From Megalonaias nervosa (Eukaryota > Mollusca > Bivalvia > Unionida > Unionidae): a stretch of DNA of 64,000 nt. A program made the translations under genes and the position numbers. This document shows, in pieces, positions 33,311 through 42,534 of the stretch (position 1 is its first letter; every line of letters starts with the position of its first letter). Below the pieces are notes generated by a model. The model worked only from the letters and a program-made list of their open reading frames with translations. It had not been told where the DNA came from and ran no database searches. The stretch is from assembly GCA_016617855.1 (NCBI GenBank), contig JAECUM010006730.1:124001-188000 (forward strand). The letters are read 5' to 3'.

Positions 33311-33396
33311 GTTGACGAGTCAACAGTGGATGGCCAGACTGGAGACCAACCCGCTTTATATGGTTCAAACGCGTAAGCGATAGAAAACATCCCTAC
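33311..33396 (-). promoter_or_regulatory. Accessory-module promoter 4
   Basis: On the minus strand: AGGGATGTTTTC (33396-33385), TATA (CATATAAAG, 33362-33354), CAGTCTGGCCATCC (33341-33328) and the palindrome with one mismatch GTTGACTCGTCAAC (33324-33311). The ATG follows at 33302. Confidence 0.8.
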
Positions 33397-33652
33397 TAAG
33401 GGTTTTGTTTGGGTTGGAACGTTATGATAGCGAATGTCATGGTGAGGGATAGAGAGAAAGTCAAAGAGCATATATTCACAGTCTTTTTTTTGAAAACAAA
33501 TGACAGACACATTTTTTCAAAACACATTTTTTATTCAACCAACAATCAACTACTAACAATTAACAAGTAAAATAACATCAAACAAATTATTTTTGACAAG
33601 GTTGACAACGTTGTGAAATCATGTGAGATTTCCATTGATGGAAGTCATGAGG
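33397..33652. other. Intergenic, poly(A) signal of the protease transcript
   Basis: No gene. A minus-strand AATAAA (TGAATAAAAAATG, about 33535-33523) lies about 120 nt downstream of the protease stop. It is a conventional polyadenylation signal, in contrast to the neighbouring modules. Confidence 0.6.
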
Positions 33653-34144
33653 TCATTGATGTACACTACGTTTCCTAGCTAAAGACAAAAGATAGCCATA
33701 ATGGTCACAAAACCATTGATCTACTTTCTCATCGTTTCTAGAAGAGTTACTATCAAAATAAGTCACTAAATGTTCTAAAGGATATCCAAGACTGCGTTGA
33801 TGAAGAAAATACACACAATATTGTCCACACACCATGGAATCTGTGCCTTGTAATTTCACATTATTGTATCGTGTCGTCTGGGCATTTCTTCTCATAAAGT
33901 CAATGATGTCGTCTTCCAAAGGGGGTAATCCATACGAATCAAAATACTCCACACAATCCTCTTGAGGGAAGTAGACGGCAACTCAGTGAGTTCCTGGGAG
34001 ATGACTTTCGTCCGTGTTGATGACATAAACTTGATGGTCTTGAGGTTTGCGATGAGGTAGTTCATCTTTAGCGCACACGACAGGTTTCCAAGAAGAAGTA
34101 TACGAACCATTTTTCAAAAGGTAATAAAGTTCCCAGGTATCCAT
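33653..34144 (-). pseudogene. PRO: Adenain-like (C5/Ulp1-fold) maturation protease
   Basis: Virion maturation cysteine protease of Polintons. ATG at 34144 (MDTWELYYLLKNGS). GTH at 33992-33984 supplies the catalytic His. A TGA at 33983 occupies the position right after it, where the family normally has Trp. The frame then continues with VEYFDSYGLPP (catalytic Asp), QGTDSMVCGQYCVYF (oxyanion Gln, nucleophile Cys) and ends at 33653. About 163 codons, a normal size. It overlaps the preceding gene's stop region. The single in-frame stop truncates it before the Asp and Cys. Confidence 0.85.
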
Positions 34145-34173
34145 TTTTTGTTCTGTTGTTTTTTTGGTTTTTT

Positions 34174-34680
34174 TCACAGGTAATGATAGGTCATCAATTC
34201 AATTCTGACTTTTTGTTTGAAACGCTCTGTCAAGTAGCCGTTTCTTCGCTTCGTCTCCGTACTCTGGGCTAAGAGAGATTCGATGCGATAGATCTCTAGA
34301 GTAGACAATGGTGGGCAGGAATGATCACGCAAGCCTTTATACCATTCATCCAACACTGCTTCTTCCGAGATGAGACTCCAAGCGTCGTCAAGATACTCGT
34401 CCAATTTTTCTTCTTGACTCATCATCATACATTTATCGTGTTGAATTTGACTGGGATGATCGTTTTGACATCCATAACAATATTTCTTGGTCAATTCCGT
34501 AATTTTATCCGCCAGGTGTTTTGCAAAACAGGACACTAAATGTTGTTCTTGTTCTGGCCATCTGGACTTGACTACTACCTCGTCCTCTTTGTCTTGGTCT
34601 TGGGGTGCTGTTTTCACGCTATCCTCCCATTCCATTTCCAAAGATTCTCTACCGTTCAATGAGGGATAGGCGTCTTCCAT
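34174..34680 (-). CDS. Conserved Polinton Cys/His protein of unknown function
   Basis: Intact 168-codon frame (MEDAYPSLNGRESLEME...). The central KKYCYGCQNDHPSQIQHDK is a recurrent motif in invertebrate Polinton proteins encoded next to the capsid and protease genes. C-x2-C-x3-H-x5-H could bind zinc. The rest is helical and acidic. It starts 6 nt before the MCP frame's stop and ends next to the protease start, so it sits in the virion gene block. No catalytic motif is recognised. Confidence 0.7.
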   Translation of the reverse strand: MEDAYPSLNGRESLEMEWEDSVKTAPQDQDKEDEVVVKSRWPEQEQHLVSCFAKHLADKITELTKKYCYGCQNDHPSQIQHDKCMMMSQEEKLDEYLDDAWSLISEEAVLDEWYKGLRDHSCPPLSTLEIYRIESLLAQSTETKRRNGYLTERFKQKVRIELMTYHYL

Positions 34681-34685
34681 TGTTT

Positions 34686-35999
34686 CTAATAGTCTAGAAT
34701 GACTTCTCTCAAACTGTTGATTTCTATGGTATTATCGAATTCGGCATACAAGATGACGTTGACCGTCTCGGTAAGAGCTTCTGCAAACTGAAGTTCCACA
34801 CGCAGTTGACCGGATTTTAAAGGGTGAAAATGTCCCTCCTCGCTGCCTTGGTCTGGAGTGAAATTAAAGCCTTACAGCGCGTAACCTCCTACATAATCTT
34901 CGTACGAAATACCATGACTGGTGTTGGTTCCTAGTTATCCGGTAGCTTCGTATAGGGACAAGTACGATCTCAAGTAATTCTTCTGGGCAAAGTTAGGTTC
35001 GAAGGGTCTGGTACATAAGGTATTGCCATCGCGACTGACTTCGATCTTGGACACTCTGTAGTGCTTAAACTGGAAAGGATTTTGATCGTGGGCTCCGTTG
35101 AGGGCTGCATTACTGACGATACCAACGATTAAACGTTTGGGTAACTGTCCTTGGAGCAGATGATCTTCGATCATGGATCGGAGTCCAGCAGCAATGGTGA
35201 ATGTTTTCACTTCTACACGTCGTATCGGATACTTGGCGGTCGATCTGCTCAATGTGTGACTGATGTCGTTTCCCGTTTTAGGTAACACTTCTACGCGACG
35301 CACGTAAAGTCTGGCTTCATGAATGATGGATTTGTACTCATTGGCATGAGCCATCAAATGGAAAGCGACACTGCTGCAATTGAGTCTCAGGCGAATACCC
35401 ACGCGGTTGAGTAAATACTTGTCTTGCAACCACATGTCCAAATGCAAACGATCCATCAGTTCTAAACTACGTCCTTGCAGGATTTTCCTTCGACGGTCGT
35501 TAAAACCCACATTGTGAGGATTGTCATCGACTGTCAAGGCTGTGTCGTTAAACGTGTCTTCACCTGCTATGTCAGGTTTCTATACCACGCAAGCATCCAG
35601 ATGAGTGCTCTTGACCTCTTTTCCGTACGTCAAGAGATTTTCTAGGTACGCTCGGTAAGGGTAAGTATCCATACTGCTGCTGACCAGTTTGTTATTCAAG
35701 TACAAATCCATTCGCTGAACAAGGAATGCACAAAATTGTTGACGGGAGCTGGCATCGGCACCCGGATTGGTGTTGTCGGTTTTGATCACTTTGAGTTTTA
35801 GGTACAAGTAAGTGCTATTCAGATCGATGTAATCTTCGGGTTGTCCTTTGATTTCAAACTCGATGGGAGCTGAATCCGTCAAAGAGGAGACGGGATGAAA
35901 TTCGACCCATTGGGATTCTTGCATAGTCATCATGGTGGGTGGCATGGTAAACAGATCCATTTCCGACTTGGAACAAGCGCAAGACCCTCGGTGTATCAT
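34686..35999 (-). pseudogene. MCP: Double jelly-roll major capsid protein
   Basis: The frame from the ATG at 35999 to TAG at 34686 is one uninterrupted register of 438 codons with three premature stops: TAG 35580, TAA 34935 and TAA 34872. Family signatures: SELD-like KSEMDLFTMPPT at the N-terminus, QWVEFHPVSSLTDSAPIEF, YIDLNSTYLYLKLKV, LYLNNKLVSSS, DRLHLDMWLQDKYLLN, TAKYPIRRVEVKTFTI, GQLPKRLIVGIV and, near the end, VNVILYAEFDN. This matches proteins often labelled F54H12.2-like and shown to be the Polinton capsid protein. An open extension to 36152, starting MPRKRRRRHPLR at 36119, overlaps the minor capsid gene and may be an alternative start. Confidence 0.88.
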
Positions 36000-36060
36000 T
36001 TTCTCTGATTTAATAATCAAAACGTCTAACTCTCGGACGGTTGATCTTTTCTTAGTCTTT

Positions 36061-36824
36061 CTAGCTCTTTGGGTGTGAAGTCCTCTCAAGGGGTGTCTTC
36101 GTCGTCTTTTTCTTGGCATTCGTGGCAGAATCCACTTTGAAAGGAATGACACACAGTAACGGTACGGAGGTGTGTCTCACCACTTTGTACTCCGCCACAT
36201 CGGAGTATATAAAAATCAAATTCAGTCCTTGGTTCATTTCTACAGGGAATCTAAAGTATTTCGCAAAATCTGAGTTACCGGTCACGGCTGGTATTTCGTT
36301 TGCAATCTTGATCAACTTAGAGTCTCCATCCAAAATGTCATACAATTCAGGACAAAATGTAATGGCCAATACTTTGTCCTCTGGCGAACTATTTTGTGGT
36401 AATCGATCGTGACACTTTTTCTGGTTTTCTCCAAGGCTTCACCAAACACGTTATTGAACCTGTCAGCAATAGCGTTCACCCAATGTTGACCACTAAAATA
36501 ATAGCCTGAGAGAATTTTCAACCGATAAGTGGTTCGTTTAGTTTTGGGATCTTGTGGTTTCATAGAGTCAGCTGGACTGCTGCGTTCATCCAAATGTTCT
36601 TGCACTTGCTCGTCATGAGGTTCTACCGTAAAAGTGTTTTGATTTCCAATGATGTTTTTGATTTGTGTAGGGTGAATCATTTCCACTAAAGCCACTTCCC
36701 AATGGGCCTCGTGATCCAATTGAATGGCCTGAGGTAATTTGGCCGTGTAACAGCACGAAGTGTTATTGGGAAACACCTCCATGGAACTGTCACTGGGTAA
36801 CGTTAAGTAAAATTGGTTGTTCAT
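36061..36824 (-). pseudogene. mCP: Minor capsid (penton-type, single jelly-roll) protein
   Basis: Starts MNNQFYLTLPSDSSMEVFPN with W-E-V-A-L-V-E-M-I-H-P shortly after, a signature N-terminus of invertebrate Polinton minor capsid proteins. A frameshift lies near 36400-36412. The downstream frame has ITFCPELYDIL and LIFIYSDVAEYKVVRHTSVP, which correspond to the conserved strand pair near the C-terminus. The ATG overlaps the TGA of the preceding membrane-protein gene (ATGA). The C-terminus at 36061 may also be shifted, since related proteins extend further. Confidence 0.8.
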
Positions 36825-37228
36825 AATTCCAGAGTTCTAGTGTCCGAGGAGTCACTGGAAGTCAGAGGAGTGTCTAAAAGAGAATGGTTAGGGTGACTGT
36901 TGGATGGGGGACTAACTTTGGACACAAGACTCCCGTTGTTGTTGTTTCCGTTAGAAGAATATTTCAGAGACGGATTGGGAAGAAGGTAACCAATGCATCT
37001 GCTAAGTAAAATGGTCCACAATTGTTTGTCTCCTTGTTGCAAACTTAAATTGGCAACGGCAACACCGATGACACAATACACCACAAAGATTTGGCAAAAA
37101 AAGACGATTTGCGTTTTAGGCACACGTTCTCCACACCACACCCAAAAGGGTTGCTTCTGTATATCTTGCAGAGAAGAACTGGGTGATGGAATGGTTACTG
37201 CAGTAGCTGAGGCTGTGTTGAAGGGCAT
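36821..37228 (-). CDS. Conserved Polinton membrane protein
   Basis: Start chosen at ATG 37228 (MPFNTASATAVTIPSPSS); the open frame extends upstream to 37327 without support. It has WVWCGERVPKTQIVFFCQIF followed by a hydrophobic segment (VVYCVIGVAVANLSL), a short loop and LWTILLSRCIGYLLPNPSLK, the recurring two-helix pattern of a Polinton virion-block protein, then a low-complexity Ser/Asn tail. Intact. Its stop overlaps the minor capsid ATG. A virion or host-membrane role is inferred only. Confidence 0.7.
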   Translation of the reverse strand: MPFNTASATAVTIPSPSSSLQDIQKQPFWVWCGERVPKTQIVFFCQIFVVYCVIGVAVANLSLQQGDKQLWTILLSRCIGYLLPNPSLKYSSNGNNNNGSLVSKVSPPSNSHPNHSLLDTPLTSSDSSDTRTLEL

Positions 37229-37328
37229 GATGATCACTTCTTTTATAGTCGATGATTTGCGAAGCGTCGATCCAAGAGTCAAAGCTCGCCGGATATCCTT
37301 TCCAACGTACTTTGACTTCTTTGACACG

Positions 37329-38342
37329 TCATTTTCCCACTTTTCGAGTTCTTCGATCGAGAATGCTTTCGATCTTGTACACGTCGTCTTCTTTTTTGGT
37401 CACACGTTGTAACTCGGGCAAGTAAAACGTTCCTTTTAACACCTCCCCGTTCATGTCTTCTAATTTATAGACGGGAGGATGACGGCGACGCACACGTTCG
37501 GTGACACGAAACAATTTGGTGGTCCAGTTGGGCAAGTAACCTTTGTCGAAAGTGCGTTTGGTTTTGCCAATGCACACCCAATCTCCTGATGCCAACACTT
37601 CACCTTTCTTGGGGACAGTCACTGTCGGGGACGGACCAAACAGGCGCTCGAAGACGGTCACTTCGTTGTCGGGAGTCACTTCTTGGGGGGCACGTCCGAT
37701 GCTCCGATGGTAAGATTGGTTGTACGATTGGACGAGGTGTGGGAAGTCGTCGATGTACTTGAGTGTGTGTTGATGCGTAAAATATTTCCACATGCGTTCT
37801 TTCAAGGTGCGTTGAAAACGTTCCACGATGCTGGCTTTGGTTTCGGGATTCTCGTGGTGAAAAAATGTATGTCACGTTTCTTCAATTCTTTTTGGAAAGC
37901 TTGGTTCAGAAATTCGGTGCCTTTGTCAGTTTGCCATCGAAGAGGGTGACGCCCACTTTGTTTCAACACCAGTTTGAGGGCTCGCACTAACACACTGCTC
38001 GATTTGGAAGTCAATGGCACGACCCAGGCAAATTTGGAAAAGATGTCGATGACACAAAACAAATATTTGTAACCACGATTCTAGGTGGCCAAATGAGAGA
38101 CATCGGCTAAATCGGCTTGCCATTGATGATCGATGCCCTCCACTCGGGTGCGACTTCTGGAAAATTTTCGTCGAATGGGTTTGTGTAAGGTGTACGTGGC
38201 TTGTTCTTGTAACCAGCGTTGCACTTGAGGTAAAACGATCACTTTTCAGTCGAGTTTTGGCAGCACGATACAATTTCTGAACTCCTCCGTAACCTGCGGG
38301 ATGGGATGGGTCGTAGTAAATGCTGGCTAACACTTTTTCCAT
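37329..38342 (-). pseudogene. INT: Retroviral-type integrase (DDE, with chromodomain-like end)
   Basis: Inserts the element into host DNA. From ATG 38342: N-terminal MEKVLASIYYDPSHPAGYGG (zinc-binding-like region). A frameshift near 38240. Core with WQADLADVSHLA (first Asp). TAG at 38081. VIDIFSKFAWVVPL and QTDKGTEFLNQAF (second Asp). A second frameshift near 37855. Then VERFQRTLKERMWKYF (catalytic Glu) and SYHRSIGRAP. The C-terminal part has GDWVCIGKTKRTFDKGYLPN and a chromo/SH3-like GTFYLPELQRV. Length about 338 codons. Inactive. Confidence 0.9.
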
Positions 38343-38345
38343 TTT

Positions 38346-38985
38346 TTAATAAGTGATCCATTCTTCACTGATGCTCCTCTTTTCTTCGTGTGGTATTTTC
38401 TTGGATTGTAACGCTTTACGTGTCCGACGAGCGATAGGTGTCGAGGAGGAAGATGTCTGAACTTGGGTAATTAGTTCTTGTTTCACTTCTGATTTCCCTT
38501 CTTTCTTTTTCTCTTCTGAGGAAGAAGAGGTAACCATCATCTTTTTAATCCAACCAATTCTGGGTGTAGGTGGTGTTGTTAACTTGCATACTTTTTCTGG
38601 TGGAGTTTGAATCTCTTCTTCTTTTTCTGTCTTGATCACTGGGACTAGTGGTGGTGGACGTTGTCTTGATTACTGGGGCTAGTGGTGGTGGTTGTGGTGA
38701 TGGACTTTTCATCAAGGCCTTAAAATCTGTCAGAGTGGGTTGAGCTGTTTCGTCTAAAGCTTTCTGGTGAAAGAGTTGCAGTCGTTGCAACAATTGACCG
38801 TACCGTTGAGATTTTTCCGTTTCTGACAAATCGCTGCGATCCATCAATGATTGCAATTCGTGTTGTAACTGGGACATCTCGGTCAAATGAGGATTGGGAG
38901 GTAAATGAAGGGTTCGTTGTTCTTGACAACGATGGTATTCCATCCATCGTTTGTAAGGCACTAAAGCCAGTTTTCGTCCTTCCAT
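38346..38985 (-). pseudogene. Conserved Polinton protein with N-terminal LVP motif
   Basis: ATG 38985 (MEGRKLALVPYKRWMEYH). A short coiled coil follows (SQLQHELQSLMDRSDLSE, QRYGQLLQRLQLF), a pattern I recognise from proteins adjacent to the integrase and core genes in Polintons. A near-perfect tandem repeat of about 35 bp (PPPL-PVIKT) at 38636-38705 accompanies a frame change; the downstream frame ends ISEEWITY at 38346, close to the integrase start. The TATA-like GATAAAAGG at 39031-39040 is 46 nt upstream. Confidence 0.6.
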
Positions 38986-39057
38986 CGGATTTCAAGTCTC
39001 ACGTCTGAGATCCTTTGACTCCAAAGGTCCCTTTTATCTTCTTGGACCTTTTTATCT

Positions 39058-39530
39058 TCATCCTCCCAGGATGTTTCCCAATAGTCCTTTCAGCAAGGGT
39101 CCTCCTATTGTTCCCATTATTCCTTTCAGTAAGGGTCCTCCTATTGATCCCATTACACCTTTCAGTAACATGGGCAAAAAGGGCAAAATTCCTCCGCGTT
39201 GCACCAACATCTTTTTCTTTTGACCAATGGATATTTTCTTTTGGACCATTTGGCGAAGAACGTGTCGATGTTTGGCTAAGCATTCTTTCTGGTGTTTAGT
39301 CAAAGGTATTGTGCCTTTCAAGACATTCAGACAACATGGGCACACGGTATCGATGACGTCTTTGGAGGCAGTTTGATTGAGTTTTTTTCGCATGGGTGGA
39401 GGAACTTTGGGCAGGACGGACAACATGTCCCAATGTTTGGCTAAACGAGGTGGCAGTCCTTTCCTTTTTTTCCTTTGGGGGTAGAAGAGGAATGTCTTTT
39501 TTGGGGTGACATCTTTCTCGGTTGGTTCAT
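39058..39530 (-). pseudogene. Adenovirus pX/pVI-like core protein with RGG site
   Basis: Start probably ATG 39530 (or 39512, MSPQKRHSSSTPKG, which matches the next two genes). A frameshift lies in the A-run near 39465-39478. The downstream frame has a Cys/His pair cluster (CPCCLNVLKGTIPLTKHQKE) and ends with VQRGGILPFLPMLLKG, followed by a glycine-rich hydrophobic repeat (GSIGGPLLKGIMG twice). A basic region, an RGG site and a hydrophobic helix resemble adenovirus pX/pVI precursors, which are cut by the maturation protease. TATA at 39586-39594. Confidence 0.7.
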
Positions 39531-39603
39531 TGGTTCCGTGGCACACAGCAAAAAATACATTAACGTCGATGACTTGTCACACGGTCTTTTATCCTTTTTG
39601 GGA

Positions 39604-39801
39604 CTATCGCTTCGTCATAAAGGTGACGATGTGTTTTCCAAACTTGCCAAAGAATCCTCCTCTTTGGTGGCTCCTCATTTTCTTTGCACGAGTGTGTCTT
39701 TTCTGGGGGTGACGTCTATGTTTGACTGAGCTTTTTTTCGGATGACGAAACTGTCTTTTTCTTTTTCCTTTCTGGACAGGAGAACGACAATGAGGAGACA
39801 T
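39604..39801 (-). CDS. Protamine-like core peptide, copy B
   Basis: ATG 39801 (MSPHCRSPVQKGKRKR), chosen over the 15-codon upstream extension because it matches copy A. 65 codons, dominated by Arg, Lys and His, then MRSHQRGGFFGKFGKH and a short hydrophobic end. Paralogue of 39856-40110. TATA (GATAAAAGG) at 39847-39855. Likely packages DNA. QRGG is a probable processing site. Confidence 0.7.
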   Translation of the reverse strand: MSPHCRSPVQKGKRKRQFRHPKKSSVKHRRHPQKRHTRAKKMRSHQRGGFFGKFGKHIVTFMTKR

Positions 39802-39855
39802 CTTTTGGTGCACAAAATACACTGAAGTCCATGACTCGACATGCATCCTTTTATC

Positions 39856-40110
39856 TTATTGTTTCTTTAGGAACTTGTTCTCTAACTTTGTGTCGAAATT
39901 ATCTACTAACTTATCCATATTAATGTAAAATCCTCCCCTTTGGTGGCTTCTCCTTTTTTTCCTTGGACGAGTGTGTCTTTTCAGAGGGTGACGTCGATGT
40001 TTGGCTAAGCGCTTTTTAGGATGACGTGAATGTCTTTTTCGTTTTCCTTTTCCTTTTTGGACCGAAGAAGGAACATGATGATAACGATGTGCACTTCTTG
40101 GAGGGGACAT
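39856..40110 (-). CDS. Protamine-like core peptide, copy A
   Basis: ATG 40110 (MSPPRSAHRYHHVPSSVQKG), 84 codons. The Arg/Lys/His block RHPKKRLAKHRRHPLKRHTR is shared with copy B, as is RRSHQRGGF. The C-terminus is a different amphipathic helix (MDKLVDNFDTKLENKFLKK). TATA (GTATAAAAAG) at 40164-40172, 54 nt upstream. Tandem duplication with divergent C-termini is clear. Confidence 0.72.
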   Translation of the reverse strand: MSPPRSAHRYHHVPSSVQKGKGKRKRHSRHPKKRLAKHRRHPLKRHTRPRKKRRSHQRGGFYINMDKLVDNFDTKLENKFLKKQ

Positions 40111-40187
40111 CTTTGGGCGTTTAGCAGCACAAAATCACTGATCCGTATTGTTTGCCTCAGGTCTTTTTATACTGGAATGCGTCGCCA

Positions 40188-40879
40188 CTAATTGTCTTTA
40201 CGTCGTATCAACTTGATGACAGGAAACACACGTCGTGGAGGAGTTCGCAACGGACTAAATCGGGACAGTTCTTGCTTGGACAAATCCAGTAAACTCTGTA
40301 ACACACCCGTTCTCTCTTGTACTTTGTGAGCAGCGGCCACTGCCGCTAGAGAGGAAGAGGGTGTCACCGCTGGAGGAGAAGTTTTTGGAGACACTCTCTT
40401 GCGGGTAGAAGCTGTTTTCTGTGGACTTTTCTTTTTCTTTTTCTGAGGCTGTGACCTGGTTTTGACACCGTTGCTCTTTTTCTTCTTCTTCTGGGTACGT
40501 TTGGGCGTGGCTTTTTTCTTGGGGACGTCTTTGGGAGCATTAGGATCCCATTTTGAGAGGGAATGAATGATGACACCTCCTAGAGAACCGCTTCCTCCAG
40601 GTTTCAAAATGATTTGCTTTTTGGTTTGAGTGTCGATGTGAGGATCGGCTAACTGTGTCAAGGCTACTTTGTTTCTCTCAAAAAAAAAAAACGTTTGGTT
40701 TGATGTGGAATCTGAATGATGCCTTGCAGTAATTGACGTGCTGTCACCGTAAACCATCGCAAGACTTCTTTGAGACTGGCTTCTAAGACACGAACACATA
40801 TTTGTGGATTTTTTTCGCGACTGATACCGTACAAGGCACGAATCTGTTTGATGGGAAGATAAGACTGAAGGGACGTCAT
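40188..40879 (-). pseudogene. Polinton core-block protein, histone-fold-like N-terminus and Lys-rich tail
   Basis: ATG 40879 (MTSLQSYLPIKQIRALYGIS). The N-terminal 60 residues form a short helix, a loop and a long helix (VRVLEASLKEVLRWFTVTAR) that resemble the histone-fold layout. A frameshift in the homopolymer at 40681-40691 leads to a frame with TQLADPHIDTQTKK, KPGGSGSLGGVIIHSLSKWD and a very lysine-rich tail (KKKKSNGVKTRSQPQKKKKK), then SPLRTPPRRVFPVIKLIRRK. A DNA-condensing core protein is the simplest reading. Histone ancestry is only a suggestion. Confidence 0.5.
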
Positions 40880-40944
40880 GTTGACGATGTGTGAGACAGA
40901 GCCAAAGTGACCGAGGTTTTAATAGACTTTTTTGGTGATTGTGA

Positions 40945-41623
40945 TTAAGTCGACGAAGGGGACGTGTACACGACAGGCCCTCCGTCTTGGCACAACTGGT
41001 GAAACAGATGGGAACGAAATCCCAAATAATCGGGAGTAGTGGGTTTTAAATCCACTAGTAAATAAGCGTGTGGGGTTTGAGTGGCATCGTCGTACGCATG
41101 AGTCAGACAAGGCGTTCCTACCTGTTTGGCTAAGACTTGTACTTGCGATTTATCTCTAGGGCTTTTAAACAACACCACGTAATGAGCATTGAGACTGATG
41201 GTAAGATGGGCTTTACTTTGTTGAAACAAATTTTGGGTGATGTAAATGACACTGGCATTACGATGATGCCCTTTGCGCGTAAACCAGAGTTTAATTTCTT
41301 CTTCGTCTTCTCCTAACATGTCGTCAAAAATAACCAAATGAGTTTGACTAGGGTCAGACACGATCCCGTCTTCCTCGCCAGGAATGCCTTCCACAAAGAC
41401 GATGGACTTGCCTTGACTTTCTCGCAGAAGGCTGTACGCCGATTGCCACTCTTTGTTCGATCAAACGTTTGACAAATTCGGTTTTGCCGGAACCGCTAGG
41501 TCCAGCAATGAGCATGTTAAAGGGATGGCGAAGATACAAGGCCTCCCAACTAGTCCGATCTACGTGTTCGTCAATGACTTTGACAGTGGAGGAAGAGGGA
41601 GCAGAGACAGTATAGGTAGCCAT
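40945..41623 (-). pseudogene. ATP: FtsK/HerA-type genome-packaging ATPase
   Basis: ATG 41623 (MATYTVSAPSSSTVKVIDEH). Walker A GPSGSGKT with NMLIA before it (about 41515-41480). A frameshift near 41455. The downstream frame has THLVIFDDMLGE (Walker B, about 41340-41305), then HHRNASVIYITQNLFQ (sensor region) and LNAHYVVLFKSPRD. It ends at 40945. About 226 codons, normal for Polinton ATPases. TATA at 41673-41681, 50 nt upstream. Confidence 0.9.
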
Positions 41624-41760
41624 AGTAGTGTAAGAAATGTTACTTTTGACACGAAGACAGACAAGACAAGAGTTTTTATACTTTTTTCAGGACACGTTTA
41701 TTGTCATCTTTAATTGTGAACAACACGAAAGACAAAAATACATAAAAGCCAGATGGTTAA

Positions 41761-42072
41761 TTACATGAATAAAAGACACATCAAAATGATCATAGTGGAA
41801 TATAAACAAGTCTCTGTACAACATTTTGTGGTGATCAGAGGTGAAGTCGTAGGGGTAGTGTGTAATGTTCTTAGAGTCTCTACACTCCTTGGCACAGTCA
41901 CACAAGAGTCCTCCCGGAATGGCCTTTCGGGGATGTCGATAACGGTCCTGTCCTGAAGAGAGTGGTTTTCCTCGGTCACGACTTCTTCTTCTGGCACTGT
42001 CACTAACATTGGTTTAAAAGTTACTTTTTTCACTGAACGTTTTAATTTTTTAGGATTACAAATCTTTTGCAT
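41761..42072 (-). CDS. Small Polinton protein with C-terminal membrane anchor
   Basis: 103 codons from ATG 42072 (MQKICNPKKLKRSVKKVTFK), basic N-terminus, acidic middle and a hydrophobic end (STMIILMCLLFM). The reading register continues hydrophobic after the TAA at 41761 to a second stop about 57 nt later, so the anchor may have been cut by a late stop. It overlaps the end of the preceding gene. A minus-strand AATAAA (41701-41696) follows. Function unknown. Confidence 0.5.
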   Translation of the reverse strand: MQKICNPKKLKRSVKKVTFKPMLVTVPEEEVVTEENHSLQDRTVIDIPERPFREDSCVTVPRSVETLRTLHTTPTTSPLITTKCCTETCLYSTMIILMCLLFM

Positions 42073-42522
42073 AGTGTGTCACCTCTTTTGTCCAAGCCTC
42101 AAATCCCCAATATTTCCAGTCACGTACATCTTTCCAGTGAGGATGTAAGTCACAAACTACACACACATCGTCGTACACATCTTCAGTGCCTAAAAGTTGA
42201 CGAATCTTGTTTTCCCGTAGAGGTTGAGAAGTATCAAGATGAAAGCGCAAAGCTTTGAGCAGAATGAGTCTCTCGCGTACATTTAAAGGGACTACTTTCA
42301 TGCTTTTTGGAGTGGTATGTACTGTTCGTAAAGAGTCCACAAGGAATAGGCTGGTAAACGAAATGTCAGAAAGCAAGTCACTAAGACACACACCACACGT
42401 CGACCCCAATTCAATGGACACAGTTCTCGTAATAGACGATCGTAGTCCTCTACCGTTTGAATAGTGTCATTGATTTCCTTCCACGGAATTTGTTGTATCA
42501 AGAATGATAAAGGTCGTGGCAT
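42056..42522 (-). pseudogene. Third F-box-like paralogue, frameshifted
   Basis: ATG 42522 (MPRPLSFLIQQIPWKEINDT), then TVEDYDRLLRELCPLNWGRR. A frame change near 42320-42340. The downstream frame has VPLNVRERLILLKALRFHLD, which resembles the LPVELRERIYREF block of its neighbours in a different position, and ends in a W-rich segment with CVVCDLHPHW. I place it in the same small family by these weak similarities. Confidence 0.45.
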
Positions 42523-42534
42523 GGTAGTCCGTTT

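Noticed and set aside
38999..39299. Open frames on both strands across the core-protein gene
   Set aside because: Shadows of the glycine/leucine repeat in the real minus-strand gene.
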